Source: JBHHYU01 sp046757725 (lineage in GTDB: Bacteria; Desulfobacterota; Binatia; UBA9968). From it: a DNA stretch of 20,279 bases. Below the pieces are notes generated by a model that made no database searches, had not been told where the DNA came from, and worked only from the letters and a program-made list of their open reading frames with translations. The DNA lies in assembly GCA_046757725.1 (NCBI GenBank), contig JBHHYU010000056.1:1-20279 (forward strand), read 5' to 3'. The position numbers were made by a program, and so were the translations under genes. How positions within the stretch are numbered: position 1 is the stretch's first letter; each line of letters opens with the position of its first letter. Of the stretch, positions 14,688 to 20,279 are shown one piece after another.

Positions 14688-15479
14688 TTGCCGATGAAGA
14701 AATTTAAGTTGCCACTGTTTTGGTCTTGCGTCATCTCCCTGGTGGTTACCTATCTCTTTTTGGAGTACGGGATCCCGTATATCACGGTCATGGTGACGGG
14801 TCGGTGGGTGCCTGTGCCGCGTGCGGCAATGGCAATGTTTATCATCCTGGCCGTGGTTGGCGCTTCAGTCTATGTGACTGTGAGCGAGGAGAGCCTGGCG
14901 GAGTTCAGGCGGCCCGTACTGACTTTTTTACGGGGGGACCGAGACGCTCGATGGCCCCAATGGGTGAGAGAAACGCGACTGGGTGCGCTTGCGATTCTTC
15001 CATGCCTGGTGGGAGGCATTATCTATTGGGAGATGAGATCTACCGTGGCAAGCCCGACGGTACTCAGGATCCAGCACCCAACGATCCCTGGCGCATTCGA
15101 AAAGCTCACCAATCCGTTCCGTAATCCTGACGGAAGCGTACGGGACGTGAAGTTTTTGGTGGAGGGAAGGGTGCTTTACCAGAAGAACTGCCGTCCCTGT
15201 CACGGGACGACGGCCGGAGGCGATGGTCCCATGGCGCGGGCCTTTAGACTAAAACCAGCCAATTTCAGTGATCCAGGTACGATCGCGACCCTAGTGGAGG
15301 GTTACCTCTTCTGGCGAATCAAAGAGGGAGGGCCTGGGCTGCCCCCGCAGGCCACTCCATGGGACTCGGCGATGCCATCGTGGAAGGGTGAGCTCACCGA
15401 CGAACAGATCTGGAAGATTATCCTGGCCGAGTTTGACACCGCAGGTGTGGAGCCACGCAGACCGGAGAAGCTCGAATGA
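14688..15479 (+). CDS. Monohaem cytochrome c with three-helix membrane anchor
   Basis: This 263-residue protein starts at TTG 14688; ATG 14694 two codons later is an equally good start. Three hydrophobic segments (about 10-35, 46-66, 98-116) precede one cytochrome c domain with C168-R-P-C171-H172 and a probable distal Met229 (SAMPSW). The haem surroundings (CHGTTAGGDGPMARAF, then PANFSDPG) closely resemble the two haem domains of the next gene (CHGxxGxGDGPxA), so these look like domains of common origin. The stop overlaps the start of that gene by ATGA, which suggests coupled translation. The 54 bases before it are the widest gap in this half of the locus. I saw no convincing promoter there. 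It is likely a membrane-bound electron carrier between the CydA-like subunit and the fused cytochrome/EB_dh protein. Confidence 0.87.
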   Translation: MPMKKFKLPLFWSCVISLVVTYLFLEYGIPYITVMVTGRWVPVPRAAMAMFIILAVVGASVYVTVSEESLAEFRRPVLTFLRGDRDARWPQWVRETRLGALAILPCLVGGIIYWEMRSTVASPTVLRIQHPTIPGAFEKLTNPFRNPDGSVRDVKFLVEGRVLYQKNCRPCHGTTAGGDGPMARAFRLKPANFSDPGTIATLVEGYLFWRIKEGGPGLPPQATPWDSAMPSWKGELTDEQIWKIILAEFDTAGVEPRRPEKLE

Positions 15480-17023
15480 TGCGGTTGAGATTGGTCTCTG
15501 GTCTCTTGTCTTCAGCCTGCTTGGCAGTTTGGGTTGCGGGAGCGTTCGCCCAGCAGAAGCCACCCGAGAGCCCCGCGAACCTCGCCAAGGGCAAAGTGAT
15601 CTACATGAAGCGGTGCAGCTTCTGTCATGGACGGGTAGGGAAAGGGGATGGTCCGGTCGCTGATTATCTTAACCCGAGGCCCCGGGACTTCACAGAGGGC
15701 GTATACAAGCTCCGTACCACTCAGAGTGGCGAGGTCCCCCTGGACGAAGACCTTTTTCGAACTATCACGAGGGGGATCCCTGGCACGGCCATGCAGAGCT
15801 TTGAAGGACGGCTTAGCGAGACCGAGCGCTGGCAGGTGATCTATTTTGTCAAAACCTTTGCTGGGGACCTGTTCAAGGAGCCGCCTGAACGGGCCAGGAT
15901 CGGTTCCGAGAAAAGCCGCTCCGCTGAGAAGGGAAAGGTGGCCTACCGAAAGGCCAAGTGCTGGCAGTGCCATGGTCAGGAGGGCCGAGGTGACGGCCCG
16001 TCGGCTGCTCAACTCAAAGACGACTGGGGATTTCCAATTCTGCCTGCGGATCTGACGAAGGGTTGGCGTTACAAGGGGGGCAACAGCGTGACGGCTATCT
16101 TCACCCGCTTTACCACTGGCATGGACGGTACCCCCATGCCCTCGTTTTCCGAAACCCTTAGTGAGGAGGAACGATGGAATCTGGCTGCCTATGTGAAGTC
16201 CACTATCAAGAAGCCGCAGGCAGGACGAGAGCCCGTCCTGAAATCTAAGCGGGTCGATCGGGATCTGCCCCTCGATTCCAGTGATCCCCTGTGGCAGGAG
16301 GCGGAGCCTCTGGACGTCCCTCTTAGCGGCCAAGTCGTTGTGGCCCCTCGCTGGCAGAACCATTCGGTAGATCTGATCAGCGTGCGCTCCCTTTACAATG
16401 ACAGAGCCGTTGCCTTCCTCCTGGAGTGGGACGATCGATTCAAGGATACGGTCCACCAGGGGGAGTTGGTGTCTGTGAAGGACACCTATGCGAAGCCTGA
16501 CCCGAATAAGAAATGGATGCTCAGAGACTCGGTCGAGATGCAGTTTCCGTTGAAGATATCAGAGGGTGCTGACAGTCCCTATTTTTTCTTAGGGCAGCCG
16601 GATAAGCCTGTGGTCCTGTGGCGCTGGAACGCCGATCGAAACAAGGACGGCGGTCGCGACAGGGCAGTCGAGGAGCTGAACGCTAAGGGTCCTAAGAACG
16701 CTGTGGCAGCACAGCCGGCTGAGAGCCAAGAGGTTGTGGGTAAAGGGACGTGGAAGGACGGGCGTTGGACGGTTGTCATGAAGAGACCCCTGGTGCCTAA
16801 GGATGCGGAGAAAGACATCACCTTCGAGGTCGGGAGGATAGTCCCGATCGCCTTCCACGTTTGGGATGGGTCCAACGGGGAGCGTGGGCTTCTGGGGGCT
16901 ATCTCTTCCTGGGTCTATCTCCTTATGGAGCCTTCTACATCCTGGTGGGTATACGCTTATGCCGTTATAGGAGTCCTGGTGGCTGGGGTTGGGGAGTGGT
17001 GGCTGGTAAGACAGGTGAGATAA
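15476..17023 (+). CDS. Dihaem cytochrome c fused to an EB_dh (NxrC-like) domain
   Basis: This 515-residue exported protein has a signal peptide (residues 1-25, cleavage probably after AGAFA) and a C-terminal membrane helix (about 488-510). Haem c sites are C47-S-F-C50-H51 and C162-W-Q-C165-H166 with Met106 (AMQSF) and Met221 (MPSF) as probable distal ligands. Residues about 262-485 form an EB_dh domain: DPLWQEAEPLDVPLSGQ, AVAFLLEWDD, VEMQFP (Met355, candidate haem b ligand), GQPDKPVVLWRWNAD, PIAFHVWDGSNG. The family Lys near WxWK is Asn385 here. The fusion could pass electrons from a haem b to two haems c in one chain, a job done elsewhere by separate gamma subunits and cytochromes. The start at 15476 (ATGATG) overlaps the preceding stop. 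It is the second EB_dh protein in the window; the first (6198) has no haem c. Confidence 0.9.
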   Translation: MMRLRLVSGLLSSACLAVWVAGAFAQQKPPESPANLAKGKVIYMKRCSFCHGRVGKGDGPVADYLNPRPRDFTEGVYKLRTTQSGEVPLDEDLFRTITRGIPGTAMQSFEGRLSETERWQVIYFVKTFAGDLFKEPPERARIGSEKSRSAEKGKVAYRKAKCWQCHGQEGRGDGPSAAQLKDDWGFPILPADLTKGWRYKGGNSVTAIFTRFTTGMDGTPMPSFSETLSEEERWNLAAYVKSTIKKPQAGREPVLKSKRVDRDLPLDSSDPLWQEAEPLDVPLSGQVVVAPRWQNHSVDLISVRSLYNDRAVAFLLEWDDRFKDTVHQGELVSVKDTYAKPDPNKKWMLRDSVEMQFPLKISEGADSPYFFLGQPDKPVVLWRWNADRNKDGGRDRAVEELNAKGPKNAVAAQPAESQEVVGKGTWKDGRWTVVMKRPLVPKDAEKDITFEVGRIVPIAFHVWDGSNGERGLLGAISSWVYLLMEPSTSWWVYAYAVIGVLVAGVGEWWLVRQVR

Positions 17024-17035
17024 TAAATAATAGAC

Positions 17036-17043
17036 GAGGAGGG
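17036..17043 (+). promoter_or_regulatory. Strong Shine-Dalgarno before the cupredoxin-like gene
   Basis: GAGGAGGG lies five bases before ATG 17049, among the strongest ribosome-binding sites in the window, which fits a soluble carrier made in larger amounts than its membrane partners. Confidence 0.5.
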
Positions 17044-17048
17044 TAACG

Positions 17049-17804
17049 ATGAAGAAGAAGACTCTAGGCCTGGAAGTGATATTGGGGGCTTTTTTGCTTA
17101 CTATTTTCAGCTCCGCATGGGGGTATGAGGTTATCAAGGTAAAGAAGGGAGGGCTCATCAAGGGCCAGGTTAAATTTGTGGGAAAACCTTCGCCAGCCAA
17201 GCCGCCTAAAATCACTAAGGACCAGAAGTTCTGTGGCAAGGTCCCTGACGAGACCACTATCGTTGGCCCAGGCAAAGGTATTAAGAATGTGGTGGTGGCG
17301 ATCGTTAACGTTGAGAAAGGGAAAGCCTTCGATAAAAAAGTTACGGCGCTCATCGACAATAACAAGTGTCGCTTTGCGCCCCATGTACAGGCAATAGCGA
17401 AGGGACAGAGGATCAAGATAAGGAACAGCGACCCGCTCCTCCATAACACCCACCCCTACCTTGTGAAAAAGCCTCGGAACAAAACCATAGTAAACCTGGC
17501 TCTGCCGATTCAAGGGCAGGTAATCGACATTACCAGAAGGTTGAGCAGAAAGATGCGCAAGGACCGAGAGGACATCATTCGGATCAAGTGCGATGCCCAT
17601 GAATGGATGCTCGGCTGGCTTCATGTCTATGATCACCCCTACTTTGCCGTCACTGATAAGAAGGGAACCTTTTCCATAACCAATGTCCCGCCCGGGAAAT
17701 ATAAAGTTAGGGCCTGGCATGAGGCACTAGGACAGGTCGAAAAAGACATTTCGATCCCTGCCTCAGGGAAGGTTTCTGTCAAATTCAAGTTTTCCAAGAA
17801 GTGA
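17049..17804 (+). CDS. Exported cupredoxin-like (type 1 copper) protein
   Basis: This 251-residue protein has a signal peptide (residues 1-25, ending SSAWG). The middle has a plastocyanin-like copper site: His132 or His135 (LLHNTHPY), then C181-D-A-H184-E-W-M187, matching the C-x2-H-x2-M end of type 1 copper sites. A short carboxypeptidase-regulatory-like beta unit follows (GTFSITNVPPGKYKVRAWHE, about 206-225). C62 and C107 could form a disulphide. Proteins of this make-up are often annotated as methylamine-utilisation-like or 'carboxypeptidase regulatory-like' proteins. It sits right after four cytochrome or oxidase-like genes, so it is likely a periplasmic one-electron carrier for the complex. 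No copper chaperone gene is seen. Confidence 0.85.
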   Translation: MKKKTLGLEVILGAFLLTIFSSAWGYEVIKVKKGGLIKGQVKFVGKPSPAKPPKITKDQKFCGKVPDETTIVGPGKGIKNVVVAIVNVEKGKAFDKKVTALIDNNKCRFAPHVQAIAKGQRIKIRNSDPLLHNTHPYLVKKPRNKTIVNLALPIQGQVIDITRRLSRKMRKDREDIIRIKCDAHEWMLGWLHVYDHPYFAVTDKKGTFSITNVPPGKYKVRAWHEALGQVEKDISIPASGKVSVKFKFSKK

Positions 17805-17834
17805 TCAGCTGACAGAAATGAGAAAGGAGCGGTT

Positions 17835-19172
17835 ATGAGCAAAACCTTCAAGCTTCCATCTGAACAACTGGTTCAGTTGGTCAATGATGCACGTGGGCGC
17901 ACTTTGGAACTGGTCGCTGACCTAGCAGACGAGCAGTTAACGGTTCCAAGCACGGAAATCGTTAATCCTTTTCGCTGGGAGCTAGGACACGTGGCTTTTT
18001 TCTATGATGTTTTCCTCTTGCGGGTACTGGGCGCGGATCGATTCCTCCTAGAAGGAGCGGAGAACCTCTACGATTCATTTAAGGTCGGCAACCCGCTCGC
18101 GGGCGACCACGATGACCGCTGGGAGTTACCCCTCCCGTCCCGGGAGGGGACGCTTGCTTATATGGGGCAGGTGCAGGAACACGTCATCGGGAGGCTCGAT
18201 CATGACCTGGACGCCCGGGAAACGCATCTCTACCTTCTTTCGGTCCTGCATGAGGACATGCATGGGGAGGCATTCACCTATATGAGGCAGACTCTGGAAT
18301 ATCCGGAACCTAAACTGAGCATCCCCCATGAAAAATCAATACCGGCCGAAATTGGCGGCGGCCCGTTGCCCGGCGATGTTGAGATCCCTGGTGGCATGTT
18401 TCAACTCGGTGCTACCCCAGATGCACCCTTCGTGTTCGACAACGAGAAATGGGCCCATCCGGTGGAGGTCCGGCCTTTCCGGATCGCACGGGCACCGGTA
18501 ACCAATGCACAATTTGCGGAGTTTGTCGAAGACCGGGGATATTTGCGACGGGAACTGTGGAGCCATCAAGGCTGGGTATGGCGCGGCAAACAAGGCGTGG
18601 AACACCCCATCTACTGGACCCGCGAAGGCAGCGGCTGGTTGCGCAGGCACTTCGACAAGCTCCTTCCACTCGAGGAGCACCACCCCGTGATCCATGTGAC
18701 CTGGTACGAAGCAGAGGCCTACTGTAACTGGGCCGGTAGACGGTTGCCCAGCGAGGAAGAGTGGGAAATAGCGGCAAGTGCAGAGCCCGCTCGCCATGGT
18801 AATGGAGTGACAGGACGTAAGAAAAGGTATCCATGGGGAGATGATCCCCCCACCCCTGATCGGGCCAACCTGGATTCTCGCTATCTCGGCTGTGTGGATG
18901 TTGGCGCCTTCAGTTCCGGTGACAGCGCTTTTGGTTGCCGCCAGATGGTGGGAAACGTCTGGGAATGGACGGCCTCCGCTTTCTTTCCCTTTCCCGGATA
19001 CATCGTGGATTTCCCTTACCGGGAGTACTCAGCTCCTTGGTTTGGTTATCGCAAGGTCTTGAGAGGTGGCGCCTGGGCAACCCGTTCCCGCCTTGCTTGG
19101 ATCACTTACCGCAATTTCTTTCAGCCCTATCGCTGGGATATCTTTGCCGGCTTTCGCACCTGTGCCGTCTAA
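17835..19172 (+). CDS. EgtB-like DinB/FGE non-haem iron enzyme
   Basis: This 445-residue cytoplasmic protein follows AAGGAG six bases before ATG 17835. The N-terminal DinB-type four-helix domain (about 8-165) carries His52 (WELGHVAFF) and His139/His143 (HEDMH), the three-His iron site of sulfoxide synthases; in EgtB the ligands are at nearly the same positions. The C-terminal FGE-sulfatase/C-type-lectin-like domain (about 180-445) shows IPGGMFQLG, PVTNAQFAEFV, VTWYEAEAYCNWAGRRLPSEEEWE, GNVWEWT and RGGAWATR...YRNFFQPY. EgtB, OvoA and SenA join thiols or selenols to histidine derivatives with oxygen. The substrate here is unknown, and no EgtD methyltransferase is in the window. Other possible roles are a protein-modifying FGE-like enzyme for a neighbour. 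Membership of the SUMF1/EgtB/PvdO group is sure; the exact activity is not. Confidence 0.9.
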   Translation: MSKTFKLPSEQLVQLVNDARGRTLELVADLADEQLTVPSTEIVNPFRWELGHVAFFYDVFLLRVLGADRFLLEGAENLYDSFKVGNPLAGDHDDRWELPLPSREGTLAYMGQVQEHVIGRLDHDLDARETHLYLLSVLHEDMHGEAFTYMRQTLEYPEPKLSIPHEKSIPAEIGGGPLPGDVEIPGGMFQLGATPDAPFVFDNEKWAHPVEVRPFRIARAPVTNAQFAEFVEDRGYLRRELWSHQGWVWRGKQGVEHPIYWTREGSGWLRRHFDKLLPLEEHHPVIHVTWYEAEAYCNWAGRRLPSEEEWEIAASAEPARHGNGVTGRKKRYPWGDDPPTPDRANLDSRYLGCVDVGAFSSGDSAFGCRQMVGNVWEWTASAFFPFPGYIVDFPYREYSAPWFGYRKVLRGGAWATRSRLAWITYRNFFQPYRWDIFAGFRTCAV

Positions 19173-19232
19173 AACGGAACTTTCAATGTCTGCAGGGGTT
19201 GAAACAACGGAAGGGTCAGGTAACGGGCGGCG

Positions 19233-20021
19233 ATGACAGAAGACATAGACAGAGATTCTAAGCCTGTCGAGGCGATTACTTGGACCGAGGAGGCTCTGAG
19301 GCGGGTGGAGGATGCGCCGGAGTTCGTTCGGCCAGGGATTCGCAAGCTGATGATCCTCAGGGCCAGGGAAAGGTGCTTCAAAACGATCACCTCTGAGTTT
19401 CTAACCGAGATTCGCAACGAGTCCATGTTGAGAGTGTCCAAGAGCATCAAGAGGTTTGGCTTCGATGAGCTGCGCATGGAAGCCTTCGAGGTAGCAAAAA
19501 GAAAGATGCACCGGAATGCCCGCAAGGTTGAGGTAATCGGAGAGATTCAGGATTTCCTTGGGAAGAGAACATCCAAAAACAAAGAGATTATGGAAAAGTT
19601 CAGGAGATACCTAAACATTGTGCCGGAGGTGGGGATTCCCTGGACTGAGGAGGCACTCAAGAGATTGAAGCGGATGCCTGAATTTGTCCGCATCATGGCC
19701 CGAAAGGCCATAGAGGACGAGGCGAAGAAGCGCAAGGAGGTGGTGGTCTCCCCGTTTTTTCTGGATCAGGCGTTGAAAGAGCTTATCCCCAAGGGGATGG
19801 GATCGATAGGTGCCTCGATGGAGATCAAGGGACCATTAGAGCAGGGGGAGCTGGAACTAACCCTGCCCTGGGACTCCGAGCCCCTTGAAAGAATCCGGCG
19901 CATTCCCATAGCTCCTATTCGCCGGCGGGTTATCTCAAGAGTGGAAAATCTTGCTAAGTCACAAAAGGCAGAGCGGGTGACCATAGAGATCTTCACCACG
20001 GCAAGGTTCCTGGGTGACTGA
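19233..20021 (+). CDS. Protein of three PCP_red domains, unknown function
   Basis: This 262-residue, charged, soluble protein has no signal peptide. Three units are recognisable: about 16-60 (TWTEEALRRVEDAPEFVR), 136-182 (PWTEEALKRLKRMPEFVR) and 212-256 (PWDSEPLERIRRIPIAPIR, the most diverged), joined by helical linkers. They share the pattern W-x-E-x-(A/P)-L with the Usp fusion and the radical SAM enzyme, but their RGM and ITPE positions have drifted (ITSEFL, VSPFFL, VTIEIF). The start at ATG 19233 has only a weak purine stretch ahead, and there is no better in-frame start. It is the last gene before a terminator-like hairpin, so it probably belongs to the operon. A scaffold or regulator role is inference. 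Confidence 0.85.
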   Translation: MTEDIDRDSKPVEAITWTEEALRRVEDAPEFVRPGIRKLMILRARERCFKTITSEFLTEIRNESMLRVSKSIKRFGFDELRMEAFEVAKRKMHRNARKVEVIGEIQDFLGKRTSKNKEIMEKFRRYLNIVPEVGIPWTEEALKRLKRMPEFVRIMARKAIEDEAKKRKEVVVSPFFLDQALKELIPKGMGSIGASMEIKGPLEQGELELTLPWDSEPLERIRRIPIAPIRRRVISRVENLAKSQKAERVTIEIFTTARFLGD

Positions 20022-20074
20022 GACTCCTACCCGCTCTGCAGACTCCACCCATATACACCTTAAGGTACCGGAAT

Positions 20075-20099
20075 AAGGCACCCAGGCCGCCGGTGCCTT
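20075..20099 (+). terminator. Possible intrinsic terminator at the end of the operon
   Basis: AAGGCACC (20075-20082) pairs perfectly with GGTGCCTT (20092-20099) around a nine-base loop, followed by TTTG. It lies 54 bases after the last stop. The T-run is short, so termination may be weak or Rho-assisted. Confidence 0.55.
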
Positions 20100-20279
20100 T
20101 GTAATCCATAGGTTTCTGAAGTTGGAACGGCATGAGAGGGGCCACGACGCACTGGGGATTCTCTACGCGCAGGGCTCTTCTTTCACACTGTGTTGCCTAG
20201 GGACGGTGGCTCTACTGATTTTTTCGATCGGGGCTAAATCTTGTCGCGCCAGGTGACGGGTTAAAGGGAGGTCTTGAAT
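20100..20279. other. Non-coding tail with no recognised gene
   Basis: Beyond the hairpin I see no convincing coding region on either strand; the only ATG-led frame on the + strand near 20131 encodes about 22 residues. AAGGGAGG at 20264-20271 looks like a ribosome-binding site for a gene that starts at or just past the window edge (TTG 20274 or a later codon). Confidence 0.4.

Noticed and set aside
15512..17449. Long open frames on the minus strand (15512-16456 and 16589-17449)
   Set aside because: They lie antisense to well-supported cytochrome/EB_dh and cupredoxin genes and have no recognisable motifs; they are shadows.
20131..20200. Short ATG-led frame after the terminator
   Set aside because: It has about 22 codons, no ribosome-binding site and no family features.

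Overview
The window is one strand of a bacterial genome. All 14 protein-coding genes read rightward, with gaps of 0 to about 60 bases or short stop/start overlaps (9778-9781, 13626-13629, 15476-15479), so the locus looks like one long operon or two abutting ones. It ends in a terminator-like hairpin near 20075. No tRNA, rRNA, CRISPR array, transposase or phage gene is visible. Several starts are TTG or GTG. The gene families (NXR/Nar-type type II DMSO reductase subunits, bd-like oxidase subunits without CydB, PCP_red-domain proteins) are what one meets in Nitrospirota, Methylomirabilota (NC10), anammox planctomycetes or deltaproteobacterial-type lineages. I cannot assign the organism more closely.

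Region 1 (1-7130) encodes an electron-transfer set. It has a strongly reduced homologue of the molybdenum subunit of nitrite oxidoreductase/nitrate reductase (5' end outside the window), its iron-sulfur partner with all expected cluster cysteines, a polytopic CydA-like ('bd-like oxidase') subunit, a membrane-anchored dihaem cytochrome c, and a membrane-anchored EB_dh-type (ethylbenzene dehydrogenase/NxrC gamma-like) subunit.

Region 2 (7138-11494) looks accessory or regulatory. It has a tandem universal stress protein fused to three PCP_red domains, two multi-spanning membrane proteins that I do not recognise, and a radical SAM/SPASM-like enzyme that also ends in a PCP_red domain.

Region 3 (11512-17804) repeats the logic of region 1 with diverged parts: a second CydA-like protein, a second dihaem cytochrome c (its second domain resembles the planctomycete/verrucomicrobial haem-binding domain family), a three-helix-anchored monohaem cytochrome c, a dihaem cytochrome c fused to an EB_dh domain, and an exported type-1-copper (cupredoxin-like) protein. 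Region 4 (17835-20021) has an EgtB-like DinB/FGE non-haem iron enzyme and a small protein made of three PCP_red domains.

My reading is that this is a respiratory or electron-bifurcating membrane complex built from NXR/Nar-family and bd-like parts. Its 'catalytic' molybdenum subunit has lost the region that should hold the molybdenum cofactor and its proximal Fe-S cluster. Two parallel CydA-like + cytochrome c modules, seven c-type haem sites in total, and a PCP_red domain recurring seven times in three different proteins make it unusual. The substrate cannot be told from the sequence.
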